Below are positions 51,050 through 59,207 of a DNA stretch of 64,000 nucleotides, piece after piece (within the stretch, counting starts at the first letter, position 1; every line of letters starts with the position of its first letter). The stretch is from Candidatus Nitrososphaera gargensis Ga9.2 (lineage in GTDB: Archaea > Thermoproteota > Nitrososphaeria > Nitrososphaerales > Nitrososphaeraceae): the NCBI RefSeq assembly GCF_000303155.1, contig NC_018719.1, positions 248,001 to 312,000 on the forward strand. The letters run 5' to 3'. The position numbers and the translations under genes are program-made. Below the pieces are notes generated by a model. The model was given only the letters and a program-made list of their open reading frames with translations. It ran no database searches and was not told where the DNA came from.

Positions 51050-51469
51050 TTGACTTTGAACCGCAAGTTCGCAGACAGGCCTCCCATGATAATAGTGCAG
51101 GGTTCGTGCATAGACTTTGAGAATGAGAGGCCTAAGATAATGGAGTTCATTGGCACGCTTGAATGGGGCGCCCATGAAAAGGGCAAGATCGAGTGCTCGT
51201 CAAGCGGCAAGGCTCTGGGCTGGGACTTTTTCCATATTTACTTTGACCCAGATTTCGTGGGAAAACTGCTTGATATATACCCGGACATACAAAAGCAGGA
51301 GGGCAACGATATTGAGCAGCGGTTCGTCCTCTGGCTCAGCAAGCAGATGAAGAAATCAAAGCTTGAATATTACTTGAAGCTGAGCGACGTGCCCCGCGAG
51401 ACAGTGAGGGGCTTCCGCCTCAATCCCGATCACTACCGCGACGACAGTGAGCTTGAAAAGCTGCGCTGA
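51050..51469 (+). CDS. Conserved-looking hypothetical protein (139 aa)
   Basis: Soluble alpha/beta protein with IIVQGSCIDFENERPK at the start and a helical C-terminus ending DPETV-like segments (VPRETVRGFRLNPDHYRDD). The TTG start has a TATA-like TTAAATATTA about 28 bp upstream. It reads toward the HAD gene, 30 bp away. Not assigned to a family. Confidence 0.6.
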   Translation: MTLNRKFADRPPMIIVQGSCIDFENERPKIMEFIGTLEWGAHEKGKIECSSSGKALGWDFFHIYFDPDFVGKLLDIYPDIQKQEGNDIEQRFVLWLSKQMKKSKLEYYLKLSDVPRETVRGFRLNPDHYRDDSELEKLR

Positions 51470-51499
51470 CATTTATAACCATCAACTCTAGATAGAGGC

Positions 51500-52153
51500 G
51501 TGCGGGAACCAGTAATAATATTCGACCTTGACGGCGTGCTCGTCAACTCCATGCCGACCCATGTTCAGGCGTGGAAGGCGGCCTTTGCAAAAATAACAGG
51601 GCTTGAAGTCTCTGAACGCGACATCTACCTCCTTGAAGGGATGCGCGGAATGGAGCTGGTAGAAAAAATATTTGAGCAAAAGAGATTTCCCGATCGTTCG
51701 CTTGTGCGCAGCGTGCATGATGAAAAGTCCAGAATATTCAAGTCGATCAGGAGCTCAGAGCCTTTTGAAGGCGTCAGGGAAATGATCGACGAGATCGAGT
51801 GTGCCAAGGCAGTGGTGAGTGGCTCGACCAGAAACGACGTTGAAACCATACTCGAAGAAGCGTTTGGCAAGGACAAGTTCGATGTCATAATAACCGCAGA
51901 CGACATTGAAAAGGGCAAGCCTGATCCTTACGCATTCCTTGAAGCGCTCAGGCGCATGAAGGTCGGCAGCGCAAAAGACGCGGTGGTGGTTGAAAACGCG
52001 CCACTTGGCGCCATGGCAGCCAACAAGGCCGGCATCAGCTGCTACGTGGCGCTCAACAACACGCCGCTCAAGAGATCGGATTTTGCCGGCATCATATCTC
52101 AGGAAAGGATATTTGAGAAGACAAGCTTGCTGAGGACGGTGTTATGCAAATAA
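51500..52153 (+). CDS. HAD-superfamily phosphatase (217 aa)
   Basis: Motif I IFDLDGVLVNS (nucleophile D9 and D11), motif II VSGSTRND, motif III K with GKPDPYAFLEAL and motif IV VVVENAPLGAMAA. This is the phosphoglycolate phosphatase/beta-phosphoglucomutase-like group with a helical cap between motifs I and II. Substrate cannot be told. Overlaps the DHH gene at the stop. Confidence 0.88.
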   Translation: MREPVIIFDLDGVLVNSMPTHVQAWKAAFAKITGLEVSERDIYLLEGMRGMELVEKIFEQKRFPDRSLVRSVHDEKSRIFKSIRSSEPFEGVREMIDEIECAKAVVSGSTRNDVETILEEAFGKDKFDVIITADDIEKGKPDPYAFLEALRRMKVGSAKDAVVVENAPLGAMAANKAGISCYVALNNTPLKRSDFAGIISQERIFEKTSLLRTVLCK

Positions 52154-53109
52154 TGAAGGTAATGATATTCTCCCACGAGTCCGACTTAGATGGTCTATAT
52201 TCTGCAGCAATAGGGCTGTTGCGTTACCCGCAGGCGATGACTATTTTCCTAGGCTATGGCGTGGAGAATTTTCAAAAGCTTGGCAACTTTATCTATTCTG
52301 CGACCCACTATTCGCCAGAGCGTGGCCTGATAATCATATCAGACCTCGGGCTCAACGATGACCTGATTGAAACCTGCAGGCAGATATTTTCAGATGCAGT
52401 GCGAAACGGCTGGAAGATAATGTGGATCGACCACCACCATTGGTCACAACAGGCTATAGACGCGGTCAAGCCGCTTGTAGAAGTGGTGCTCGATACTTCA
52501 GGCACCAAGTGCGCATCCGATCTAATGTATGAAACCTTTCTGCCAGGCAGCGAGCTTGCGGCCAGGCTAGCAGGCATGGCCCATACTATGGACTTTTTCA
52601 CAAAAGATCAATACCTGACGCCAATATCAGAGCTGATACGCTACTATCAGACATTCCCCAACTTTTATGATAGGCTGTCAGAGCTTGCGAGAAAGTCTGC
52701 AAAAGGGATACTTTGGGACGTGGAAATGCAGAGCGACTATAATGACTATGCGCGCCTGCGCGACGAAGCTAGGATTCAAGTCTTTGCCACGATACAGGTA
52801 AGGCCCGTTGGCAGGTTCAAGGTAGCATACGTGCAGTCTTCGCCCTATCTGCAGAACAGCCTCTTTTCTGAGGAAGTGTTTGCAAAGACGAATGCAGACC
52901 TTATCATGTTTTACAGCACAAAGGGCAAGGTGAGCATCAGGCGCAGCAACGACGCAATTTCATGCCGCGACGTGGCGGCGAACCTGCATGAAGGGGGCGG
53001 CCACGCCTACGCCGCCGGCGCTACCTTCAAGAGCGACCCGTCAGACGTTTCCGCGGTCATTTCAGAGCTTGAGGCAGCGGTTGCCAAGGCTGTTGCTAGT
53101 CAACTTTAA
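52153..53109 (+). CDS. DHH-family phosphoesterase (318 aa)
   Basis: DHH motifs: HESDLDGLYSAAIGL, DLGLND, and WIDHHHW; a C-terminal DHHA1 domain with GGGHAYAAGATF. These enzymes cleave nanoRNA, c-di-NMPs or pyrophosphates. Start ATG 52153 (MKVMIFSHESD) or 52144. Organised head to tail with the HAD and SDR genes, so likely one operon. Confidence 0.87.
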   Translation: MKVMIFSHESDLDGLYSAAIGLLRYPQAMTIFLGYGVENFQKLGNFIYSATHYSPERGLIIISDLGLNDDLIETCRQIFSDAVRNGWKIMWIDHHHWSQQAIDAVKPLVEVVLDTSGTKCASDLMYETFLPGSELAARLAGMAHTMDFFTKDQYLTPISELIRYYQTFPNFYDRLSELARKSAKGILWDVEMQSDYNDYARLRDEARIQVFATIQVRPVGRFKVAYVQSSPYLQNSLFSEEVFAKTNADLIMFYSTKGKVSIRRSNDAISCRDVAANLHEGGGHAYAAGATFKSDPSDVSAVISELEAAVAKAVASQL

Positions 53110-53134
53110 AAGAATACCTGCCGAAATAAGGGGC

Positions 53135-53890
53135 ATGATAAAGGGCAAAGTCGCTATGGTTACCGGCGCCGGTGGCGGCGTGGGCAAAGCAATTTCAAAG
53201 AGGCTCGCTTCTGAAGGCTGCAAGGTTGTGCTCCTTGGCAGGGACAGGGCCAAGTTACAAAAGGCTGCATCTGAAATTGGCGACAAAAAGAACACGATGA
53301 CCATAATAACGGACATCACCAAGGAGGCAGAAGTCCTTAGCGCAATAGATCAGACCATCAACTCATTTGACAAGATAGACATTCTGGTAAACAATGCCGG
53401 AATCATAAATGACCCCGTGCCGTTCCATGAAATGACGGATGACCAGTGGGACGACCTTATCAAGACCAACCTCATAGGCACGTTCCGGATGACAAAAGCT
53501 GTAATTCCAGTCATGATAAAAAACGGGGGCGGCAGCATTGTCAACATTTCGTCGGTGCTTGGCATCAGGTCGATACCAAATGTGCCGCTGTCAGTATACG
53601 GCGTGACCAAGGCCGGTGTGATAATGTTCACGCGCAGCATAGCAGTAGAATATGGGCAGTACAAGATCCGTTGCAACTGCATCGCGCCCTCCACGATAAG
53701 GAGCTCGATAATCGAACCCTACTTGCAGGACGAAGGTGCGAAAAAGTTGCTCGAGTCGACCTTCCCGCTACGCAAGATTGGCGAGCCAGAAGACATCGCC
53801 GGCGCAGTGGCGTACCTCTGCTCTGACGATTCAAAGTGGGTTACCGGCACAGTTATGATGATCGACGGCGGCATATCTGCAAAGCAGTAG
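53135..53890 (+). CDS. Short-chain dehydrogenase/reductase (251 aa)
   Basis: NAD(P)-binding GAGGGVGKAIS near residue 12, NNAGI at about 86, catalytic Ser in NISSVLGIR, Y-x3-K in YGVTKAG, and a C-terminal DDSKWVTGTVMMIDGG typical of FabG-type 3-oxoacyl reductases. Start ATG 53135 is 25 bp after the DHH stop. The substrate is undetermined; archaea use this group in PHA-like and other short-chain reductions. Confidence 0.87.
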   Translation: MIKGKVAMVTGAGGGVGKAISKRLASEGCKVVLLGRDRAKLQKAASEIGDKKNTMTIITDITKEAEVLSAIDQTINSFDKIDILVNNAGIINDPVPFHEMTDDQWDDLIKTNLIGTFRMTKAVIPVMIKNGGGSIVNISSVLGIRSIPNVPLSVYGVTKAGVIMFTRSIAVEYGQYKIRCNCIAPSTIRSSIIEPYLQDEGAKKLLESTFPLRKIGEPEDIAGAVAYLCSDDSKWVTGTVMMIDGGISAKQ

Positions 53891-54072
53891 TAGTAAAATA
53901 GGTGTGTAGATGTGACGCGGTCTCTACAGATGCTTTTTACCAGATATGCCAAAAAAGACATGACATGCCTATTTTGTTTTTGCCCATTTGGTGCTCTGTG
54001 CTATAATGGGCAACAACCCCACGATTAACAATCTCCGATGGTGAAATACATGCGTAGCCATCCAGATTAATC

Positions 54073-54813
54073 TTGGAAAATCAAAATAAGCCGAATCTGA
54101 ATGTGCTTAAAACGTATATGGTGTTTTGTAAAAAGGACTCTTGTAGACGCACTCTAAAAACAGCAGCAATTGCCTTTACTGCGCTCTTGTTGCTGCTAGC
54201 AATTGGAGCTGTCGAAAAATTCGATGATGGCAACAACACGATGATGCTGGCTATCCCGGCAGCCTCTGCACAAATCCCTGTGCCAGAAGACGGCAGCCAG
54301 CAGAATACAAACGTCAGCAGCGTTCAAAATACATCATCATCTAGCCTTGTGCTCAGAGGACTCATTGGAAGCACGATATCGACGGGGCAAAATGCAAACG
54401 TTACTGGTAGTAGCATTATTACCGGCGCACAGCAGGCAAACCAGAGCGACTATGCCGTGGTCGGCCGGTGGCGGATGCTTGTCAATGAGAGCCTTGTGCA
54501 GAGATTTGCAGCAAACTTGACTGTAGCAAGAGTTGACGGAAGCGAATATCATAATAATATTATAATTGAGAGTATAGGGCGACCGTCCGAATTTGCAGGA
54601 AATGCTTCTAACATATTGACACAGATTTCCACAGATAGCAGTGTCCCCGGTGCGATTGCCCCGATCAGGTTAGAAATCAAAGATAGAGTTCTCGAGATAG
54701 CGGACATTAACATCGATGAAAATGCAATTGCAGGTGTAGAACAACAGAACATCTTGGGCATAATTGATGGGCAATCGATCTACGGCATAATCGAGTTCCA
54801 AGGAACAGGTTAG
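54073..54813 (+). CDS. Membrane-anchored secreted protein (246 aa)
   Basis: A signal-anchor helix (AIAFTALLLLLAIGAVE, about 33-49) follows a basic N-terminus (CRRTLK). The exported part is Ser/Asn/Gln rich (NTSSSSLVLRG) then a beta domain (YAVVGRWRMLVNESLVQRFA...). No enzyme motif. Start TTG 54073 or ATG 54118. Similar secreted, poorly characterised proteins are common in this phylum. Confidence 0.6.
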   Translation: MENQNKPNLNVLKTYMVFCKKDSCRRTLKTAAIAFTALLLLLAIGAVEKFDDGNNTMMLAIPAASAQIPVPEDGSQQNTNVSSVQNTSSSSLVLRGLIGSTISTGQNANVTGSSIITGAQQANQSDYAVVGRWRMLVNESLVQRFAANLTVARVDGSEYHNNIIIESIGRPSEFAGNASNILTQISTDSSVPGAIAPIRLEIKDRVLEIADINIDENAIAGVEQQNILGIIDGQSIYGIIEFQGTG

Positions 54814-54906
54814 CTAGCCTAACAACATGTCTTTTTTTGAAATAACTGGTCTTGCAAAGCACTAGCCGGAAACCATTATGAGAATTGTTGTGCAATCAAG
54901 CTCCGG

Positions 54907-55449
54907 ATGAAGGACAAGTCAAAGGGAAGCATTGACGCTGCAAAACATATGCCAAGGTACGATGCGGGGCGCATCAACCGCGCCGTTGAAAAGGCGAACA
55001 GAGACCCGGCCTTTATCGACTATGCGGTGGGCCAGCTTGGTGGTCTACAGTTTCCCGCGTTCAAGCACAAGATACTAGATCACGCCAGAAGCATCGGTGC
55101 CGATCAGGATGTTGTCGCACTCTTTGAAAGCCTCAACGGCTACATGGAGTTCCGCGACCAGTATCACCTACAAAAGGCGCTGCAAGAAAACGTCGCTGCC
55201 AAGAAAAAAGAGTTCCAGATAAGCGACGAGACAAGAGAAAACCCAAACGTCCGCACGCGCCTGACTACTGCTGACGCAAGCATCAAGGAGCGCGAGGCCG
55301 TAAACGAAAGCGAGGAGCGCACGGACTACCCCGAGGTCACGCCCACTGCGATGTCAAACTTTGTGTGCGATAGGTGCGGCAAGCAGTTCCAGAACCAACA
55401 GGACTTGGCTCGGCACCGGCAGTTTGAGAGCGGCGGCACTGTAACATAG
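54907..55449 (+). CDS. DUF2795 domain protein with C-terminal Cys/His knuckle (180 aa)
   Basis: Residues about 40-85 (LGGLQFPAFKHKILDHARSI) match the DUF2795 pattern. The end holds FVCDRCGKQFQNQQDLARHR, a C2H2-like knuckle with only the first His clear. TTG/ATG start chosen at ATG 54907. A second DUF2795 gene lies at 57451. Function unknown; stress- or DNA-related roles have been suggested for the family. Confidence 0.7.
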   Translation: MKDKSKGSIDAAKHMPRYDAGRINRAVEKANRDPAFIDYAVGQLGGLQFPAFKHKILDHARSIGADQDVVALFESLNGYMEFRDQYHLQKALQENVAAKKKEFQISDETRENPNVRTRLTTADASIKEREAVNESEERTDYPEVTPTAMSNFVCDRCGKQFQNQQDLARHRQFESGGTVT

Positions 55450-55526
55450 AATGAAAAAATTATGATATATTGCTAAATTTTATGGTTTGAATAACCCTTA
55501 ATACCTCCCATGTGCTGGTAAATGGC

Positions 55527-55871
55527 ATGAAGAGGCTGGACCTTATCATCCCCCATGAGCGGCTTACAGATATTAACGAGCTTTTGCACAAGCACAAGGT
55601 CGGTGGCATGACCTTTTACGACATCAAGGGAAGAGGCAGGGCGAAGAGGGAGCCTGTTTCCGTCGGTAGAGGCGTCATGCGGTACGTACCAGAGTTTGGC
55701 TTTCGCACGAAAATCGAAGTGCTGGTGCCAGACGACAAGGCCAAGGCCATAATTGACGACGTATTGAAAGTGATAAGCACCGGCTCGGCATCTGACGGCA
55801 AGATCTTTGTCTACGATGTCGCAGAAGCATACGACATTGGAAGTAAGGAAAAAGGGGACGCAGCCCTCTAA
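55527..55871 (+). CDS. P-II family nitrogen regulator-like protein (114 aa)
   Basis: The typical MKRLDLIIPHERLTDINELL start, then GGMTFYDIKGRGR, LVPDDKAKAIIDDVLK, and a GKIFVYDVAEAYDIG end place it in the P-II fold. Residues for ATP binding (GRGR, GKIF) are retained but the usual T-loop Tyr is not evident. It could sense nitrogen or energy status. ATG 55527 fits the family start. Confidence 0.8.
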   Translation: MKRLDLIIPHERLTDINELLHKHKVGGMTFYDIKGRGRAKREPVSVGRGVMRYVPEFGFRTKIEVLVPDDKAKAIIDDVLKVISTGSASDGKIFVYDVAEAYDIGSKEKGDAAL

Positions 55872-56124
55872 AAGAAAGAAAGAGTATAATTTTTCTTATT
55901 TCTTCATTAGCAGAGTACTTTCCGAACGACAACGAACGCATTGTAAAAATCCAAAGGCGCGCCGCTTTAATACAAGAGAACTCAACAAGTAACTTATCGG
56001 TAGGAGGTAGTTATACCAACGAATTGGCTAATTTGACCCTAGTGGAAACTCCGGTCAATATTGACTGGGAGGCATCCAAAAGTACATAGAGGCGCAGCAT
56101 CGCTAGAACTCTAGCAAGCAGATA

Positions 56125-56211
56125 ATGAGGTACGCAAAAAAGTTCCATTACATCATATCAACACCTGAAGTACCACAGAAGATAAGCGAATTACAGCAGC
56201 GGTTCTGGTAA
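56125..56211 (+). pseudogene. Short ORF cut by repeat copy 1
   Basis: ATG 56125 reads MRYAKKFHYIISTPEVPQKI then SELQQRFW and stops at the TAA that is part of the repeat. The FW-stop end is supplied by the repeat, as also at copy 2, so the gene was probably longer before insertion. Confidence 0.4.
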
Positions 56212-56276
56212 CTTAAGTGGAGATCACCCGGATTTACTGCGCAAAATTATGCTCATCTCCCGCCAAGTACACGGTC
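56201..56276 (+). repeat. 76-bp palindromic repeat, copy 1 (right end slightly altered)
   Basis: Begins GGTTCTGGTAACTTAAGTGG and matches copies 2 and 3 to base 56268; the last few bases differ (AAGTACACGG against AAGTTACCGG). Its ends GGTAACTT...GGAGAT and ATCTCC...AAGTTACC can pair. Confidence 0.9.
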
Positions 56277-56519
56277 AAGCATAAACAGCCCTTGATAAAG
56301 TGTCGATACAATAGGGTATATAGCCCTTGCAAAGACTTTGCTTCTTGTTTCTAGCCATAATATAGCCAAAGAACATTCACCAATAATATCAAGGAGTGAA
56401 GTTAGAAAGATAACAAGTTGTGGCTCTTAAGAAATCCGATTTACGCATAATAGTGTTGCGTTAAACGGCCTTCTATTCAGATATATCAATAACTCTGCTG
56501 CCAATATCATACATCGTGG

Positions 56520-56752
56520 CTCAACTGCTCATAGGCTGCTCTGGCTGGAACTATGGAGACTCTCTAGATAAAGGCGGGGTGGGTGGGGTCATTTTACCCT
56601 GATTCTCAGACAAAGCAGCTGCGCTACTACTCTGAGTTCTTTCCGACAGCCGAGCTTGATGCTACTTTTTTACGATAAATTCTATAGCTAGATGACAAAG
56701 GGAAAGTTCTACAGGATGACCAAAGCAACTCCGAACGATTTCCGCTTACCCC
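56520..56752 (+). pseudogene. DUF72 (YecE-like) pseudogene fragment
   Basis: QLLIGCSGWNYGDSLDKGG in one frame continues after a shift as GWVGSFYPDSQTKQL, YYSEFFPTAELDATFLR, a strong DUF72 N-terminal signature; an in-frame stop and loss of the remainder follow. The gene is dead. Confidence 0.75.
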
Positions 56753-56895
56753 TATTATACTACCATTGGCGAGATATTGGTAGGTAACTTTAAGGGACTT
56801 CGCATGAAAAATCTCCTTCCCAAATCCTGTTCATGTCTTGCTAAGTTATCAAAACTGGTCCATGTATAACAAATAAACATCATATTATCCAATTC

Positions 56896-57387
56896 ATGTT
56901 GCAGCATATGGCTAGCAGATACCCGGAGACCGGCACTATTACCAAGGTTGGCGAGATAATGACTGAACGGCTAGAGACAATTAACTTCCTCAATACTGCT
57001 CAAGAAGCTGCATTAAAGATGGCTGATAAAAATGTCAGCTCGCTTGCTGTGATAGATGATGATGGCAAGGCGGCAGGAATAGTAACTGAAAGGGATCTGG
57101 TGAGGCGAGTCTGTACAAAGAATACGCATAGCAGCATGATAACAATTCAAAACATAATATCGGTGCCAGTCAAAACAGTCTCCCCTGATACAGCTATAGA
57201 CGAGGCTGCTGATATAATGGTTAGAAACAAGCTGCGGCATTTGATAGTTGCAGATGAAAACAATGCGCCGATAGGAATTGTTAGCGCAACGGATATTGTT
57301 GGTTTCATAAGAGAGAATAATGTGGCAAAGACTCAGGTGAGCAAAGAAATTTTAGAGGCATTGGAAAGAGAGGGAAGGTACTACTAG
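56896..57387 (+). CDS. Two-CBS-domain protein (163 aa)
   Basis: Two CBS motifs: MTERLETINFLNTAQEAALK with SSLAVIDDDGKAAGIVTERDL, and PVKTVSPDTAIDEAADIMV with HLIVADENNAPIGIVSATDI. CBS pairs bind adenosyl nucleotides and sense energy charge. No effector domain. It may regulate a neighbour or act alone. Start ATG 56896 (or 56908). Confidence 0.87.
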   Translation: MLQHMASRYPETGTITKVGEIMTERLETINFLNTAQEAALKMADKNVSSLAVIDDDGKAAGIVTERDLVRRVCTKNTHSSMITIQNIISVPVKTVSPDTAIDEAADIMVRNKLRHLIVADENNAPIGIVSATDIVGFIRENNVAKTQVSKEILEALEREGRYY

Positions 57388-57450
57388 CATATCCAAAGGT
57401 ACTACTCTATGTAACTGTAAAAAAGCATACAATACATACTGTCATTCAAC

Positions 57451-57771
57451 ATGTCTTCTTCAGATAGAGAGAAGCCTGAACAGATACCAAGCAGGGAGAA
57501 CATAGAAGAAACAAAGGCAATGGTCAGCGAGCAGGCAGGAGTAGAGGGAGAGAGAAAAGAGGTGGATGTTAGAGACTATCCAAAGACTGCCGCAATAGGG
57601 CAGATTTTAAAAGACTTGGATTTTCCTGCAGATAAGAAAAGGATAGTAGAGTTTGCAGAGAAAGCAAGGCCACAGAGTGAAGAGATACTGTCGGATCTGA
57701 AAAGAATTGAGGATAGACAGTATGGGAGTGTTTCAGATGTCACAAAAGCGGCAGGACTTGTCAGGCAGTAG
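57451..57771 (+). CDS. Small DUF2795 protein (106 aa)
   Basis: After a charged disordered N-terminus (SSSDREKPEQIPSRENIEET), residues about 40-95 (IGQILKDLDFPADKKRIVEF, RKEVD before) follow the DUF2795 pattern. Related in fold to the gene at 54907. Unknown role. Confidence 0.7.
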   Translation: MSSSDREKPEQIPSRENIEETKAMVSEQAGVEGERKEVDVRDYPKTAAIGQILKDLDFPADKKRIVEFAEKARPQSEEILSDLKRIEDRQYGSVSDVTKAAGLVRQ

Positions 57772-57847
57772 TAGATGTTGGTTGGTTGTCGTAGTCTAGA
57801 TTCTAGATACTTACATTTATTCATATTTGCAGTAGACGCTGCTCTTC

Positions 57848-57982
57848 TCAGCGCTGGCCAGCGATATTCCTCTTAGCAGCTTCCTCATCTCCCTTATGCT
57901 CTCGCTCAGCATGCCGCCTTGCAGCATCAAGCATAATGAATTCTTTGGAACAGAATTTGCAAGTAAAAGTCCCTTCCACCAC
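57848..57982 (-). CDS. C2H2 zinc-finger mini-protein (44 aa)
   Basis: The minus strand reads VVEGTFTCKFCSKEFIMLDA then ARRHAEREH, a clean C-x2-C-x12-H-x4-H finger, and stops at 57848. GTG 57982 is the likely start. A longer overlapping minus frame has no recognisable motif and is a shadow. Confidence 0.65.
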   Translation of the reverse strand: MVEGTFTCKFCSKEFIMLDAARRHAEREHKGDEEAAKRNIAGQR

Positions 57983-58175
57983 ACTATTGTTACCACTGTC
58001 ATTATCTCCTTTTGTAGATATGTATGCTGCAAGATATTGTGGCTCTCATGCAATATTAAAGCAAAAATGTACACAGCAAAGGCGCACCAGTATATACAGG
58101 ATGCAAGAAATTCTTAGTCTCTAAAAGAGAGGTGGTCGTTTTTGGGACATTTGTTGAAAAATATTTCTCTTCCTG

Positions 58176-58346
58176 CTACAGTCCAGCATCTGTGCCTTTT
58201 TGTTCATTAGCTCCTGTTACTTTGACAGGCTCGGTAGGATCTTGTTTGTCGATGGGCTCTGGCGGTTGTGGCTGTTGCTCAATGTTGCTTTTTGCTGCCT
58301 TTTTAGACTCCTTAGCACGTCCTTCTGGTTGCTCAGTCATAGTCAT
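58176..58346 (-). CDS. Small disordered protein (56 aa)
   Basis: ATG 58346 reads MTMTEQPEGRAKESKKAAKS and ends GANEQKGTDAGL. Hydrophilic, rich in Gln, Pro and Lys. The complementary plus-strand frame is Cys-rich and looks like a shadow. Unknown function. Confidence 0.45.
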   Translation of the reverse strand: MTMTEQPEGRAKESKKAAKSNIEQQPQPPEPIDKQDPTEPVKVTGANEQKGTDAGL

Positions 58347-58452
58347 ACGCTATCACTACGCGGGTAGCAAAAGATATCAAAGTTGCAGACTCTAATTACT
58401 TAAAGACTTATTCTCTATTTTGTACAAGACTATGGATGCGTGCGTGTAAAAA

Positions 58453-58587
58453 ATGATAGGTAAATGTGAGCAATGCGGAATGACAAATGTTGAGGTAAAG
58501 ACAGTAAAGATTGGAGAGGAAGAGGGTGGCAAATTAAGGACATTATGCAATCAATGCAGGCCGGCAGGTGGAGCATATGCTTATTGA
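58453..58587 (+). CDS. Zinc-ribbon mini-protein (44 aa)
   Basis: ATG 58453: MIGKCEQCGMTNVEVKTVKI then GGKLRTLCNQCRPAGG; two CxxC pairs 27 residues apart make a compact zinc ribbon of the type found next to archaeal regulators. Confidence 0.65.
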   Translation: MIGKCEQCGMTNVEVKTVKIGEEEGGKLRTLCNQCRPAGGAYAY

Positions 58588-58724
58588 CATATTTTTATGA
58601 GAACTTTGCAAACCTCTTGCGTTATTTGCGTACAAAATTTCGGCTATAGCATTATTCTATGGATGGAATAGATTAGTGTACAACAACTTGCAATTCTTTT
58701 TAGTGATTGTGCGCATGTTAAGCT

Positions 58725-58892
58725 ATGTCTGTATCCACATCGGCAAGCGAAAAGCCTCTGCTTGAAGATTCAACTTATGATATCATACATCAACTTGAAA
58801 AGAAAGCAGACTTTCTGTACTCTATAGTTGAAAAATATGTACATGATGCAGAGAAAGATGGCAAGCCAGAGCTAGTAACATGGTTCTGGTAA
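58725..58892 (+). pseudogene. Helical protein truncated by repeat copy 2 (55 codons left)
   Basis: The frame reads EDSTYDIIHQLEKKADFLYS, IVEKYVHDAEKDGKPELVT and ends WFW-stop, where the last codons come from the 76-bp repeat. A longer helical protein was probably cut by the repeat. Confidence 0.5.
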
Positions 58893-58957
58893 CTTAAGTG
58901 GAGATCACCCGGATTTACTGCGCAAAATTATGCTCATCTCCCGCCAAGTTACCGGTG
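58882..58957 (+). repeat. 76-bp palindromic repeat, copy 2
   Basis: Complete copy, GGTTCTGGTAACTTAAGTGG to CCAAGTTACCGGTG. It sits between two truncated genes. Confidence 0.92.
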
Positions 58958-59102
58958 TCCCAAACTCATTAGGACAAAGGGGCCAGTTAGGGCACGCCAA
59001 ACCTCCTTCATCAATTGTTGAGCTTAGGTAGCGTCCCACAATCATTGCAGAGAAAACCAAAGCAATAGAGACGAAAGAAAGGATTATGATCGACTTTTTC
59101 AA
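58905..59102 (-). pseudogene. N-terminal fragment of a heme A synthase (CtaA/Cox15-like), cut by repeat copy 2
   Basis: KSIIILSFVSIALVFSAMIV is a first transmembrane helix, followed by GGLACPNWPLCPNEFG, which resembles the GxACPDWPxC motif of CtaA/Cox15. The remaining residues (TPVTWREMSIIL) are encoded by the repeat itself, then a stop. Everything after the first loop is missing. Confidence 0.7.
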
Positions 59103-59207
59103 TCTTGGCTCTGTAGTATTTTGCAGAGTTATTCACTCGCTTTTCCTTTTCATCAACTTTAATATATTCGGCACCGACAAACAAGCTAATACTACAGTTT
59201 TAGCATC

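Larger units (their letters stand above)
55872..56895. other. About 1 kb without an intact gene; contains repeat copy 1 and a DUF72 remnant
   Basis: Apart from the palindromic repeat (56201-56276), a truncated 28-codon frame ending in it and the DUF72 remnant (56520-56752), nothing convincing is seen. The region between 56277 and 56510 shows no motif. Confidence 0.6.

Noticed and set aside
55872-56200. tRNA or small structured RNA
   Set aside because: Checked for tRNA arms and clear hairpins; none convincing.
57817-58074. 85-codon minus-strand frame (MYIFALILH...)
   Set aside because: The alternative frame gives a perfect C2H2 finger, so this one is a shadow.
58132-58395. Cys-rich plus-strand frame of 87 codons
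   Set aside because: It is antisense to a hydrophilic 56-aa frame with a better start; the Cys content comes from the complement of Gln/Pro/Thr codons.
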